Assembly (NCBI GenBank): GCA_018884025.1
Contig: JAHLFB010000152.1
Coordinates: 1-55,209, forward strand
From: Candidatus Phocaeicola faecipullorum
Lineage (GTDB): Bacteria > Bacteroidota > Bacteroidia > Bacteroidales > Bacteroidaceae
Direction: 5' to 3'
DNA: 55,209 nucleotides
Positions 1 to 9,505 of this stretch are shown here, in pieces. The notes under the pieces are model-generated. The model saw only the letters and a program-made list of their open reading frames with translations. It did no database searches and had not been told where the DNA came from. Positions within the stretch are counted from its first letter, which is position 1, and every line of letters begins with the position of its first letter. The position numbers and the translations under genes were made by a program.

Positions 1-30
1 TTTAGAACAACAAATATTCATTATTTTGTG

Positions 31-39
31 TAAGTTTGC
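31..39 (+). promoter_or_regulatory. Bacteroidetes -7 promoter element for the ECF sigma gene
   Basis: TAAGTTTGC matches the Bacteroidetes -7 consensus TAnnTTTG(C) and lies 33 bp before the sigma-factor ATG. No clear -33 TTTG is visible at the expected distance, which would fall at the window edge. Confidence 0.5.
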
Positions 40-71
40 AAATACAGTTATTAACATAATATCAGAGAATA

Positions 72-689
72 ATGTTCGATATCAAATCTACTAATACAGA
101 ATATGAAGATAAAATACTCATAGAAGGATTAAAACAAGGTAATACGGGTATATTCAATTTAGTATTTACAAGGTTTTATTCTTCGTTGGTTTTACATGCC
201 ACCATGCACGAAATACCTGAAGATGAAGCAGAAGATCTCGTACAAGATTTTTTCTTCAGATTATGGCTAAACAGAGCTAAAATAGATATACATACATCTC
301 TAAAAAATTACATGTTCGTTTCTATTAAAAATAGTTGCAACGACTACTTCAGACATAAAAAAGCAGAAAACAACATTAAAGAAACTTTATCTTTAAACAA
401 CAATGGAGAACCTTTCAACGACAGGGATTTCCTGGTGGAAAGCGAACTTAGGGAAATAATAAACATCGCCATCAATAAACTACCTGAAAAATGCAGAAAA
501 GTTTTTATTTTATACAAGTTCCAGAACATGAAGGTTGATGAAATAGCCGAAATGGAAAATATTTCAAAACGTACAGTGGAAACACATTTAGGAAAAGCAT
601 ATAAAATCCTCAGAGAAGAACTTAAAGCCTACCTTCCTGCAATATTAGTTACGATTATTATTAATTCTATCTTTGGCCAGCATCTATAA
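72..689 (+). CDS. RNA polymerase ECF-type sigma-70 factor (FecI-like)
   Basis: A 205-residue ECF sigma factor of the Bacteroidetes kind that controls SusC/SusD loci. Region 2 spans roughly residues 25-95 and includes DLVQDFFFRLW. Region 4 spans roughly residues 125-185 and has the helix-turn-helix IAEMENISKRTVETHLGKA. The C-terminal 20 residues are unusually hydrophobic (LPAILVTIIINSIFG), a tail seen in some members of this group. The next gene is a FecR anti-sigma factor and the one after is a SusC with an STN domain. Together these make a complete trans-envelope signalling set: ligand binding at SusC is read through STN by FecR, which releases this sigma factor. Its target is inferred to be the downstream susCD operon. 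The ATG follows a -7 element by 33 bp, supporting this start. Confidence 0.93.
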   Translation: MFDIKSTNTEYEDKILIEGLKQGNTGIFNLVFTRFYSSLVLHATMHEIPEDEAEDLVQDFFFRLWLNRAKIDIHTSLKNYMFVSIKNSCNDYFRHKKAENNIKETLSLNNNGEPFNDRDFLVESELREIINIAINKLPEKCRKVFILYKFQNMKVDEIAEMENISKRTVETHLGKAYKILREELKAYLPAILVTIIINSIFGQHL

Positions 690-743
690 AACCCTAATGA
701 ACAAATATTTACAACACTATAAAAATTATTTTATAAAAAAAGA

Positions 744-751
744 TATTTTTG
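744..751 (+). promoter_or_regulatory. Possible -7 element before the anti-sigma gene
   Basis: TATTTTTG fits TAnnTTTG and lies 58 bp before the fecR-like ATG, in the 120-bp gap after the sigma gene. The flanks are very AT-rich and no -33 TTTG is obvious, so a chance match is possible. Confidence 0.3.
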
Positions 752-809
752 AGTACGTATATTTTAAACTTGTTACGTCATTATAATGTAAGAAGAAAAT
801 AAAATATGC

Positions 810-1823
810 ATGAAAAGGTATAACGACATATCGGATGGACTCTTAGGAAAATATGTAACAAAGTCACCGTTTTCAGAAGAGGAAAATGAAGAAATCCTAA
901 AATGGAAAGAAAGCAGAGAGACTGAAACTTTTCTAAGAGATATAGGCTCAATAAACGAAGGCATTGAAAGGTTGAAATCAATGTCACGTTTTAATAGTAT
1001 GGCTGCATTAAACAAAGTCAATAGCAGGATAGGAAAAATCAATAGGTACAGAACAATATACAATGCTTGGCAAAAGGTAGCAGCCATAATCGTTATACCT
1101 TTAATTGTGTATTCATTATTACAGATTACTAATAGTATTGAAAAAGAAAATAATATCATATGGCATGAAACCAGCTCGACTTACGGAATGATTTCTAAAA
1201 TCACACTTCCGGACGGTTCAATAGCAGAGTTGAATTCTTGCAGCCAATTGAGATACCCTTCAGAATTTGATGCAAAAGAAAGAATTGTAGAGTTAAAAGG
1301 TGAAGGTTTCTTTAAGGTAAGCAGCAACAAAGAGCATCCTTTTATAGTAAAATGCGATGACATTAGCGTACAAGCCGTAGGAACAGAATTCAACATACAA
1401 ATTAATAAAAACGGTAAAATCATAACCTCACTAAAAGAAGGCACAGTAAATATAATAAAAGACACTGAAGATAATGAGCAAAAAATGATAACCCTTACTC
1501 CGGGACAAACAGCCATATACGATAAAAACATATCAGATATAACTGAAATAAAAACCAATAACATTGATAAGTATTTAGCTTGGAGAGAAGGGAAACTTAT
1601 CTTTACCAGTGACAAACTAATTGACGTTTTAGATATATTAGAACAAAGATTCAACGTAAAGTTTAGAATAAATCCGTCTGCTGATATATCCGGTGTTTTT
1701 ACAGGGACTTTTGTAAATAAAGATTTAGATACAATATTAAGATATATTGGTTTCACTACCCCGATAGAGTTTAAATCCATACCAGAAAAAATGGACGAAG
1801 CCAGAATTATAGAAGTCAGATAA
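810..1823 (+). CDS. FecR-family anti-sigma factor
   Basis: A 337-residue single-pass inner-membrane anti-sigma factor. The cytoplasmic N-terminus (about residues 1-88) would bind the ECF sigma factor encoded upstream. A transmembrane helix follows at about 90-108 (VAAIIVIPLIVYSLLQI). The periplasmic FecR domain covers about 125-225, with the typical ITLPDGSIAELNSCSQLRYP and VQAVGTEFNIQ stretches. The C-terminal domain (about 250-325, with KLIFTSDKLIDVLDILEQRF) matches the DUF4974 / secretin-STN-like domain common in Bacteroidetes FecR proteins. That periplasmic part should contact the STN domain of the SusC protein encoded next. The gene is 120 bp after the sigma gene and is followed by two hairpins before susC. 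Confidence 0.93.
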   Translation: MKRYNDISDGLLGKYVTKSPFSEEENEEILKWKESRETETFLRDIGSINEGIERLKSMSRFNSMAALNKVNSRIGKINRYRTIYNAWQKVAAIIVIPLIVYSLLQITNSIEKENNIIWHETSSTYGMISKITLPDGSIAELNSCSQLRYPSEFDAKERIVELKGEGFFKVSSNKEHPFIVKCDDISVQAVGTEFNIQINKNGKIITSLKEGTVNIIKDTEDNEQKMITLTPGQTAIYDKNISDITEIKTNNIDKYLAWREGKLIFTSDKLIDVLDILEQRFNVKFRINPSADISGVFTGTFVNKDLDTILRYIGFTTPIEFKSIPEKMDEARIIEVR

Positions 1824-1852
1824 TCACTAAAAACATAATAATAATACATATG

Positions 1853-1898
1853 TGAACCACCCCAAAAGTGGTTCATAGGGGATGTTTCATCCTTTTTT
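1853..1898 (+). terminator. Two tandem hairpins between anti-sigma gene and susC, the second terminator-like
   Basis: The first hairpin is TGAACCAC / GTGGTTCA (1853-1860, 1868-1875) with a 7-nt loop. The second is GGATG / CATCC (1880-1884, 1888-1892) with a 3-nt loop, followed directly by six T. The second has the form of an intrinsic terminator and probably insulates sigma/anti-sigma transcription from susC. It ends only 38 bp before the susC ATG, so an attenuating role in the susC leader is also possible. Confidence 0.6.
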
Positions 1899-1935
1899 GT
1901 TAGCAAATCACTATAAAAATTTAATATTTAAAAAC

Positions 1936-4900
1936 ATGGAAAAAACAATCATCCACTACAAGAAGAAAGCTAAAGGCATATTTAGCATCCAGCATCTTAG
2001 AAGAACAGCTGGAACTATTGCTTTTAGTCTTTATTGCGCATCATCATCTTTTTTGATGGCACAAACAGCTAATTCCGGTGTAAGCCTGAATGAAAAGAAC
2101 AAACCCTTAAAAGAAATACTTGTAATGATAGAAAAACAAACAGACTATCATTTCTTTTACAACGAAGTAGAAACAAATGTTTCTCAGAATGTTTCTGTTT
2201 CAGTTGAGAACGTTTCATTACAAATCACATTAGAGAAATTACTAAAAGGTACCGGCATAAAATATAAAATAGAGGACGACAATATTATACTCTATAAAGA
2301 AGAAGCAAACACATCCAATAAGTCAAAAACAATAAAGGGTACTGTGGTGGACAACCTTGGAATGGGAGTTCCAGGCGTGAACGTGTTTCAAAGCAGTAAC
2401 ACTACCTCCGGTGTTATCACCGATTTCGATGGAAATTTCAATATTACGGTTGATAACCCCAAAGAAGAACTTGTATTTTCTTTCATCGGCTTCAAGACAA
2501 AGAAAGTAGCTATCGGCGACAAGACAGAACTCAACGTTGTTCTCGAAGAAGAAAGCGTAATGCTTGACGAAGTTGTAGCCATAGGATATGGCGTATCAAA
2601 GAAGAGCAGCGTTACCGGTTCAATAACAAGCGTAAAAGCTGAAGACCTTCCAAAGTCGGCAAACGCGTCAGTAAACAATATGCTTTCAGGAAGGGCATCC
2701 GGCGTACAGGTACTCCAAACGAGTGCCCAACCCGGTGGTGGAGTAAACATCGTAATCCGTGGTGCAGGTTCAGTAGATGCAGGAAATGCTCCTCTATATG
2801 TAATTGACGGTTTTCCAATAAATAATAACAGTGTAGAGCCAGGCGAAGGCGACTATAGTGTGGGAAAACGTGACCCTTTGAACTCTATAAATCCCAATGA
2901 TATTGAGTCTATAGAAATCCTTAAAGACGCAGCTTCCACTGCCATTTATGGTGCCCGTGCAGCTAATGGTGTTGTTCTCATCACAACAAAACGTGGTAAG
3001 GAGGGACGTACCAATGTGGATTTCTCTTATACCGGTTCTATACAGAAAGTAAACAATTACTTTGATATGCTTGACGCAAGGGGATTTATGGAATATTCTA
3101 ATATCCTTGGAAAAGAGCAATTCCTAATTGATAGAAATATGGCTCCATATGGACCCATTGAACAGGATTTCAAAGATTTCAGGCCTCTTTATTCTGTAAA
3201 AGATATCGCAAATGCAGGAAAAGGAACAGGCTGGTGGGATGAAGTAACACGCATGGGTGTGGTACATGATGTAAACTTCTCTGTATCCGGTGGTAACAGT
3301 AAAACAAATTTTCTTATCTCAGGTAGTTACTTCGATCAGAAAGGTCTTGTAGAGAACTCTGATTTCCAGCGTTTCACCGCACGCCTTAACATAGACCATA
3401 AGATATCTAACAAGGTTAAGATAGGAGTTTCTGCGACAGGCTCTTATATAGACAACGGCAACGTACAGCTTGGTAGTGGAGAATGGCAAGCATCAGGTGT
3501 ACTTGTAGCTGCTCTTCAGATGAGTCCGGTTATTCCTATCTACGATGAATCAGGAGACTATTACATTAACCCCAAAGATGCAACTCTTCCAAACCCTGTT
3601 TCATACCGTGAAATTGACGACAATACGGTACAAAAGCGACTTCTTGCAAATGGCTACTTAGAATATACACCTATCAAAAATCTGACGTTGAAAGCTAATG
3701 TCGGTATGGACAATAAATCAGGTTTGAGAAGCACTTATCTTCCTACGACATTCCTCCACGGAGCATCTGATAATGGAAAAGCTACAAAAGAAATAAACAA
3801 CAATATGGACTTGCTGTTCAACTTTACGGCAAACTATAACTTTACCATAAATGACAAACACAATATAGGAGCACTTCTTGGTTATGAATATCAAAACTTC
3901 ATGTACGACGGATTCAGCTCAAAGGTATCAAACTTCTTTACAGATGAATTCGGAAGTAATAACATGGGGGCAGGTTCGGGTACTCCTACAGTAAAGTCAT
4001 ATAAGAATGCGACAACACTTGCTTCATACTTCGGACGTTTATCATATAATTTCAACGAAAAATACATTGCAAGCATGACATTGCGCCGTGACGGTTCGTC
4101 AAACTTCGGTGCCGGCAATAAATGGGGATTCTTCCCATCTGTTGCTTTTGCATGGCGTATCATACAGGAAGACTTCATGAAACCTGTAGAATTTTTAAGC
4201 AACCTTAAACTTCGTCTTTCTTACGGCCAGACCGGTAACAGCGGCATTGGCGACAAAGCATTTGCATATTACGGTCCAACAGAATTCCCTTATATGTTCG
4301 GTAACAATATCGTTATCCCTGCAGGACAGACACAGATGCCCAATGACAAGTTGAAATGGGAAACTACTACTGAATTCAATGTGGGTCTTGATTATGGATT
4401 CTTACAAAACCGTATTTCAGGTTCTATCGAATATTATAACAAAGTTGTAAGTGACTTACTTTCATACAGAACACTTCCTGTGTATAACGAAATCAGAAGT
4501 GTAGCAGACAATATAGGTGCAACTCAGTTGAGTGGTTTTGAATTCGACATACATACAGTAAACCTTGACGGAAAGTTCAAATGGAACACAGATTTCAATA
4601 TCTCTACCTACACAGACAAGTGGAAAGAACGTAATCCGGATATTGTGCTTGACCCTTGGGTGGGAGTAAATGACCCTATACGAGCAGTTTACGGCTATCT
4701 TACTGACGGTATAGTACAGATAGGTCAGGATGTACCTCAAATGGAAGGTGAACGCCCGGGTAATCTAATATACAAAGATGTTAACGGATATGATGAAAAC
4801 CATAAACTAACGGGCAAACCTGATGGCAAAATCAGCGATGCCGACATGGTGCTTTTAGGCAGCACAGACCCTGGGTTTACATTTGGATTTGGAAATAGTT

Positions 4901-5337
4901 TTGAATATCAAGGATTTGATCTTAACATATTCTTCTACGGAATGGGAGATCGTGTCCTAATGAATACAAATAAGAACAAATATCTGTTAGGTGCATCTCG
5001 TTTGCCAATGAACAACAACAATATGATGACAGAAGTAAGCGAATTGTTCCGCCATGACCAGCCAAGTACAACTCATCCGGGTATTGCTCCTAATCCTTAC
5101 CAGGGTAACAACGACTACCTGATTGAGAATGCGTCATTCATCCGCCTTAAGAACGTTACTTTGGGTTATACATTCCCAAGAAAATGGTTTAAAGAAAAAA
5201 TGAACTTGAGGATGTATATAGATGCACAAAACTTATTTACATGGACTAAATATACAGGTATAGACCCAGAAACAGATAGCCTTGGAGCTTATCCAAATGC
5301 AAAATCTGTATCTTTCGGTTTAAGTCTTGGATTTTAA
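1936..5337 (+). CDS. SusC/RagA-family TonB-dependent transporter with STN domain
   Basis: A 1133-residue outer-membrane transporter that imports glycan fragments together with the SusD lipoprotein encoded next. After a long twin-Lys N-terminus and signal peptide (ending near LMAQTANSGV) come an STN domain (roughly residues 50-120), a carboxypeptidase-regulatory-like beta domain (KTIKGTVVDNLGMGVPGVNV, about 130-210), a plug with SusC signatures (VVAIGYG, LYVIDGFP, IEILKDAASTAIYGARAANG) and a C-terminal beta barrel ending in the aromatic SVSFGLSLGF. The STN domain is the mark of SusC proteins that signal through FecR and an ECF sigma factor, and both genes lie upstream. I chose the ATG at 1936. 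The in-frame ATG at 1882 lies inside a terminator-like hairpin and would add 18 residues before the signal peptide. Confidence 0.96.
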   Translation: MEKTIIHYKKKAKGIFSIQHLRRTAGTIAFSLYCASSSFLMAQTANSGVSLNEKNKPLKEILVMIEKQTDYHFFYNEVETNVSQNVSVSVENVSLQITLEKLLKGTGIKYKIEDDNIILYKEEANTSNKSKTIKGTVVDNLGMGVPGVNVFQSSNTTSGVITDFDGNFNITVDNPKEELVFSFIGFKTKKVAIGDKTELNVVLEEESVMLDEVVAIGYGVSKKSSVTGSITSVKAEDLPKSANASVNNMLSGRASGVQVLQTSAQPGGGVNIVIRGAGSVDAGNAPLYVIDGFPINNNSVEPGEGDYSVGKRDPLNSINPNDIESIEILKDAASTAIYGARAANGVVLITTKRGKEGRTNVDFSYTGSIQKVNNYFDMLDARGFMEYSNILGKEQFLIDRNMAPYGPIEQDFKDFRPLYSVKDIANAGKGTGWWDEVTRMGVVHDVNFSVSGGNSKTNFLISGSYFDQKGLVENSDFQRFTARLNIDHKISNKVKIGVSATGSYIDNGNVQLGSGEWQASGVLVAALQMSPVIPIYDESGDYYINPKDATLPNPVSYREIDDNTVQKRLLANGYLEYTPIKNLTLKANVGMDNKSGLRSTYLPTTFLHGASDNGKATKEINNNMDLLFNFTANYNFTINDKHNIGALLGYEYQNFMYDGFSSKVSNFFTDEFGSNNMGAGSGTPTVKSYKNATTLASYFGRLSYNFNEKYIASMTLRRDGSSNFGAGNKWGFFPSVAFAWRIIQEDFMKPVEFLSNLKLRLSYGQTGNSGIGDKAFAYYGPTEFPYMFGNNIVIPAGQTQMPNDKLKWETTTEFNVGLDYGFLQNRISGSIEYYNKVVSDLLSYRTLPVYNEIRSVADNIGATQLSGFEFDIHTVNLDGKFKWNTDFNISTYTDKWKERNPDIVLDPWVGVNDPIRAVYGYLTDGIVQIGQDVPQMEGERPGNLIYKDVNGYDENHKLTGKPDGKISDADMVLLGSTDPGFTFGFGNSFEYQGFDLNIFFYGMGDRVLMNTNKNKYLLGASRLPMNNNNMMTEVSELFRHDQPSTTHPGIAPNPYQGNNDYLIENASFIRLKNVTLGYTFPRKWFKEKMNLRMYIDAQNLFTWTKYTGIDPETDSLGAYPNAKSVSFGLSLGF

Positions 5338-5359
5338 AACAATAAAAAATAAAATATCA

Positions 5360-6868
5360 ATGAAGAAAATATATTTATCAATATTGGTTCTTGCATCATT
5401 CCTTTTCAGTTGTGAAGGAAACTTGGAACCTAATGTTTACGACAAGCTAACGGGAGAAAACTTTCCTAAGACTCCTGCTGATGCTGAAAGCTTAGTTTAT
5501 TCTGTTTACTATAAATTCCGTGGTGGTGAATGGGATAGATACAATTCTGCCAATGACTCACGAATGGTGCAAGGCGAATTCTGTACAGATGAATTCACGT
5601 GCATTTGGAATGGATATTGGGGTAGTCCGTTCAACTTCACCTGGCGTCCTGACGAATTTCCATTTTCTAAAATGTATTACGACTTTGTGCCGGCTGTAAC
5701 CACAGCTACTTCTGCCATATATAAGCTTAACAATATGGGCAGCATAATAGAGAAAGACCTCTTAAAACGTTACATAGCAGAACTTAAAGTTGCGCGTGCC
5801 TACTTTATGTATGACCTTTATAATCTTTACGGCCCTGTACCAGTAATTACAGACGAAGCAGACATACCGAACCTCAATAAATTAGGTTATAAGGAACGCC
5901 CTACAAAAGAACAGATGGTAGGACTTATCAAGGCAGACCTTACTGAAGAAATAATCAGTTCACTACCTGAGAAATGCAGAGACAGTGAATATGGCCGTAT
6001 GGATCAAGGAGCAGCATGGATGTGTCTTCTCAAACTCTCCCTGCATGAAAAAGATTGGAATAACGTAATAAAATGTGCAGATGCCATTAAAGCGCTTGGC
6101 TATGATTTAGAAGATGACTACAAGAGCATCTGGTCTATAGACAATGAACAAAATAATGAGATTATATTCCCTATAGTATGTAAGCCTACTCCGGAAGGAG
6201 TGGGGAACAACTTCCGTGCTCACGTATTACCACCAGACTGGAAGTCTCCCAATGGCTATCCAAGCGAAGGATGGAACGGATATAAAGTACCAAAGGAATT
6301 TTACGATACATTTGATAAGGATGATAAGCGCCTTGAAACACTGATTGACAAATACATTAATAAAGACGGAGACGAGATAAGTGCAATAAAGACCCACTCT
6401 GGTGCTCTTCCATTGAAATACTCTGAAGACCCTGCTGGAACAGGAGCCAATCAGGGAGTTGACTATGTAATCTACCGTTATGCAGACGTAGTACTTGCCA
6501 AAGCTGAAGCTTTAAATGAGATTAACGGTCCTACACAGGAGGCTATAGACTTGATAAACGATATCAGAGAAAGAGCTTTCGGTGATAATTCACACAATAT
6601 AATACTGTCCGATTTCACTGGTGACAGAGACAAGTTAAGAGAACACATTCTTAAAGAAAGAGGATGGGAATTTTTCTTCGAAGGCCTGAGAAGAGAAGAC
6701 CTTATACGTCATGGGAAATTTGTTACTTATGCAAACGATCCTTCTAAAATGGGTAATAGAAATCCTCAAAAAAATGCAAAAGACTTCCATGTACTTTACC
6801 CTATTCCTAACAAAGTAATAGTGGAAAGCGGTGGTATTATAAAGCAGAACCCTGGATATGATTATTAA
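5360..6868 (+). CDS. SusD/RagB-family outer-membrane lipoprotein
   Basis: A 502-residue surface glycan-binding lipoprotein, partner of the upstream SusC. The signal peptide MKKIYLSILVLASFLFSC ends in a lipobox Cys. The TPR-rich SusD fold shows in the N-terminal NAESLVYSVYYKFRG-type region, in AELKVARAYFMYDLYNLYGPVPV (a SusD hallmark), and in the C-terminal VIYRYADVVLAKAEALNEI and ILKERGWEFFFEGLRREDLIR motifs, ending with a proline-containing NPGYDY. The ATG at 5360 is preferred because an upstream in-frame start at 5327 overlaps the end of susC and lacks a signal peptide. The gap to susC is 22 bp, so the two are co-transcribed. Confidence 0.96.
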   Translation: MKKIYLSILVLASFLFSCEGNLEPNVYDKLTGENFPKTPADAESLVYSVYYKFRGGEWDRYNSANDSRMVQGEFCTDEFTCIWNGYWGSPFNFTWRPDEFPFSKMYYDFVPAVTTATSAIYKLNNMGSIIEKDLLKRYIAELKVARAYFMYDLYNLYGPVPVITDEADIPNLNKLGYKERPTKEQMVGLIKADLTEEIISSLPEKCRDSEYGRMDQGAAWMCLLKLSLHEKDWNNVIKCADAIKALGYDLEDDYKSIWSIDNEQNNEIIFPIVCKPTPEGVGNNFRAHVLPPDWKSPNGYPSEGWNGYKVPKEFYDTFDKDDKRLETLIDKYINKDGDEISAIKTHSGALPLKYSEDPAGTGANQGVDYVIYRYADVVLAKAEALNEINGPTQEAIDLINDIRERAFGDNSHNIILSDFTGDRDKLREHILKERGWEFFFEGLRREDLIRHGKFVTYANDPSKMGNRNPQKNAKDFHVLYPIPNKVIVESGGIIKQNPGYDY

Positions 6869-6906
6869 TGAACTTTTTATATAAACCAATTTAAAACTTT
6901 ACTATT

Positions 6907-7902
6907 ATGAAAAAATTATTTAAGTATTTCGTTTTTGCTTTGGCAGTTTCACTGACAGCTTGTTCTACAGAAGATCCAACAGACAATAACGGTGGCAACA
7001 ACACAGAAAACCCAGACGGAAACAACAATGATGGAGATAAAGACAAAAAAATTACAGCCGATTTTGATTTTACAGTAAACAAGACGACTGGCGACGTTGC
7101 CTTTACTAATAAATCTACAGGAGCAGATGCTTACGAATGGGCTTTCGGAGACGAACAAGATGGCTTTTCTACAGAAAAGGACCCTGTTTACCGTTACAGT
7201 AAATCAGGTAAGTATAAAGTAACATTAGTTGCATCAAAAGGAACAGACTATGATGAGATATCCAAAGAAGTAGATATTACTATAGAAAAAAAAGAAGTAG
7301 CAATAAAAATAGACGGTAGTTTTGATGATTGGAAAAATATCCCTTTAAGAACAGATGTAGAACTGGAAGGCTTCACAGAATTGAAAACCGTAGCGACAAA
7401 CAATTATATCTACATATATTTGGCTGCACCTAAAAATATACTTGAAGGGGCTGGATTTGTAAACTTTGCAGCTGATTTAGATTACAATTATGAAACAGGA
7501 CAAAGAGAAGATCAATTTCCTGGTGGAAAAACCGGTTGCGATGTATGTAGAGAAATAGATGGTTCGTTCGTATGGGGAGTGAAAAGCGGTAATACGATTG
7601 GATGGGATTGGCAACAGAACAAGGAACTCGTAACTCTTGGAGATGCCACTATCAACGATATGACATACAAAGAATGGCGTATGGATTTAAAAATGGCAGA
7701 AGATTTCATCAAGACCAACAAAGCACATGGTATAGAAGGTTTGGACCAGATATTTGCAAAGGCCAGCGAACTAAACAAGGAAAAAGCCAGAGTTTATGCA
7801 TGGTTAAGAAAAAATGATTGGTCATATGCGGGAGCTGCTCCCAAAAGAGGGAATGCCCCTTTCGACGTAAAATTGGGAGAATATATCAACACTGAAGAAT
7901 AA
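6907..7902 (+). CDS. PKD-domain surface lipoprotein with CBM9-like C-terminal domain (SusE-position protein)
   Basis: A 331-residue lipoprotein with the signal MKKLFKYFVFALAVSLTAC and a lipobox Cys. A low-complexity Asn/Asp/Gly linker (about residues 22-50) separates the anchor from a PKD domain (about 55-125) with the YEWAFGDEQDGFSTEKDPVYRYSKSGKYKVTL pattern. The C-terminal half begins with IDGSFDDWKNIP and continues with alternating strands, the usual opening of CBM9-like carbohydrate-binding folds. It sits 38 bp after susD, the position held by SusE/SusF-type accessory glycan-binding proteins. I infer that it binds the glycan at the cell surface. No catalytic motif is visible. Confidence 0.82.
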   Translation: MKKLFKYFVFALAVSLTACSTEDPTDNNGGNNTENPDGNNNDGDKDKKITADFDFTVNKTTGDVAFTNKSTGADAYEWAFGDEQDGFSTEKDPVYRYSKSGKYKVTLVASKGTDYDEISKEVDITIEKKEVAIKIDGSFDDWKNIPLRTDVELEGFTELKTVATNNYIYIYLAAPKNILEGAGFVNFAADLDYNYETGQREDQFPGGKTGCDVCREIDGSFVWGVKSGNTIGWDWQQNKELVTLGDATINDMTYKEWRMDLKMAEDFIKTNKAHGIEGLDQIFAKASELNKEKARVYAWLRKNDWSYAGAAPKRGNAPFDVKLGEYINTEE

Positions 7903-7928
7903 TTTTCAGATCAAAATCAAATAATTAT

Positions 7929-7977
7929 GGCGAAGGATATTTGCAGTATAAACATATTTTCAAATTATTCCTTCGCC
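7929..7977 (+). terminator. Terminator-like long-loop hairpin
   Basis: GGCGAAGGA (7929-7937) pairs perfectly with TCCTTCGCC (7969-7977), and the pyrimidine-rich CTTCTTTACTTT follows. The loop is 31 nt, longer than usual. It lies just after the PKD lipoprotein and may end or reduce susC-susD-PKD transcription before the next gene. It also argues that the next gene starts at 8002 and not within this stem. Confidence 0.5.
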
Positions 7978-8001
7978 CTTCTTTACTTTAAAATAATATT
8001 T

Positions 8002-9462
8002 ATGGGACATAAATTAATATACCTTTTAATACCGTTTATCTCTATATTATCTTCTTGCCACAAAGAGAAGACAAGTGATATACAAGGAGATATTAATCCA
8101 GAAAATAATAGAATCCAAATATTGTTTGAAGTTGACAAAGAAACTAATCTCAAGAATCCATATATGGGATGGTCTCTTTATTCAGAGGGAACATATGGTA
8201 TAGAAAGAGCAGAATCATACTGGACTTCACAAGACGAAGCAGGGAAAAGATACGCTGGAGTATATTATTTACGCTGGCCTTGGAGCTATTTGGAACCTGA
8301 AGAAGGTAAATATGCATGGGATTATGACGAGAATTTCAAATCTCTTATCCAAGGTGCCTTGGACAGGGGACTAAGATTAGCGTTCAGGATTTTTGTAGAT
8401 TCAAGAGATTGTGAAGATGAGGCTGTACCAGAATATGTATTCAAAGAAGGAAATTATTTTACGGAATATAATAAAAGGACTCCCTACCCAAACGACCAAT
8501 ATTTCCTGGAAAAATATACAAGATTCATTGAAGCTTTAGGAAAAAAATTTAATGATCCTTCAATAGTAGATTACATTGATTGCGCAGGAATTGGCAAATG
8601 GGGAGAAGAGCATACGTTTAGACTTAAGAAAGATGGAGTTCCAAGATATGAAATGTATAAAACAATATCTAATGCATATGCAAAAGCATTTGATAAAGTG
8701 ATTAACGTTATAAACTTTACAGAACGAGAACCAAAAGAAGAAAACTTACTTATGAACGAACTGGGATTTTCACCAAGACGTGATGGTTATGTAAGTAAAT
8801 ACTTCCCTGTTTCGCAACAAGAAAGTTTCGTTAGCCATTTCCCATCCAAAATACTGATAGCAGAGGCTTGCTATTGGGGAAGCAGTTATAATATTTGGGA
8901 GCAAGAAAATGGCAAATGGAAAAGCTGGAAAGATTATTATAGAGAATTAGTCGACTTAGCATTAGAGACCCATGCAAATTACCTTGATATGCGTACTCCT
9001 ACAGAAACAAGCAGGTTATTGCAGTCAAACAGAGATGACGTAAAACGCTTCATATCAAAAGGAGGCTATCGCATTTATCCAAAACGAATTACTGCAAATA
9101 TACACGATAATAAAATAAGCATTGAACATACCTGGCAAAATGTTGGTGTTGGCGTCCTACCTAATAACAACAAGAACTTAAGATTCAAATATAAAGTTGC
9201 TTTTGCCTTATTCAATGATAAAGACGAATTAGTTCAACAATGGAACTCCGAAAAAGTTGAAGTTAGCGAACTTGTAGGAAATAAAACCATAAAAGGAGAA
9301 GAAACTTTTGATTTGGACAGTCATCCTGAAGGAACATACAAAATAGGAGTCGGAATAATCAACACACTTCCAAACGATTCAAAAGATATAAAATTAGCCA
9401 TTAAACGCCCGAAAATAATAAAAAACGAATGGGTGTATATCGGCGATGTAGAATACAAATAA
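8002..9462 (+). CDS. Surface lipoprotein, putative glycoside-hydrolase-like protein (DUF4874/DUF4832-type), paralog 1
   Basis: A 486-residue lipoprotein (signal MGHKLIYLLIPFISILSSC). The N-terminal two thirds look like a TIM-barrel glycosidase: NPYMGW near residue 50, then YAGVYYLRWPWSYLEPEEG, a helix LIQGALDRGLRLAFRIF, GIGKWGEEH (Glu202/Glu203) and IAEACYWG (Glu288). The C-terminal part (about 370-486) is a beta-sandwich with HTWQNVGVGVLP. The layout resembles DUF4874 plus DUF4832 proteins, which have no function I can name with certainty. The two conserved Glu sites could be the acid/base and nucleophile of a clan GH-A-like enzyme, but this is inference. The PUL context supports a glycan substrate. 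The ATG at 8002 carries the signal peptide. A paralog follows directly. Confidence 0.72.
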   Translation: MGHKLIYLLIPFISILSSCHKEKTSDIQGDINPENNRIQILFEVDKETNLKNPYMGWSLYSEGTYGIERAESYWTSQDEAGKRYAGVYYLRWPWSYLEPEEGKYAWDYDENFKSLIQGALDRGLRLAFRIFVDSRDCEDEAVPEYVFKEGNYFTEYNKRTPYPNDQYFLEKYTRFIEALGKKFNDPSIVDYIDCAGIGKWGEEHTFRLKKDGVPRYEMYKTISNAYAKAFDKVINVINFTEREPKEENLLMNELGFSPRRDGYVSKYFPVSQQESFVSHFPSKILIAEACYWGSSYNIWEQENGKWKSWKDYYRELVDLALETHANYLDMRTPTETSRLLQSNRDDVKRFISKGGYRIYPKRITANIHDNKISIEHTWQNVGVGVLPNNNKNLRFKYKVAFALFNDKDELVQQWNSEKVEVSELVGNKTIKGEETFDLDSHPEGTYKIGVGIINTLPNDSKDIKLAIKRPKIIKNEWVYIGDVEYK

Positions 9463-9505
9463 TTAGTCTACAAAATCTTTCGTGTTATTAGTCTGAAAAA
9501 TCGCC

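Noticed and set aside
1181-1906. A 241-codon open frame on the minus strand opposite the FecR gene
   Set aside because: It overlaps the anti-sigma gene and its terminator, has no recognisable domain and reads as an antisense shadow.
1882-1935. Upstream ATG for SusC
   Set aside because: It lies in the second hairpin (loop side of 1880-1892) and adds residues before a normal signal peptide that begins at the ATG at 1936.
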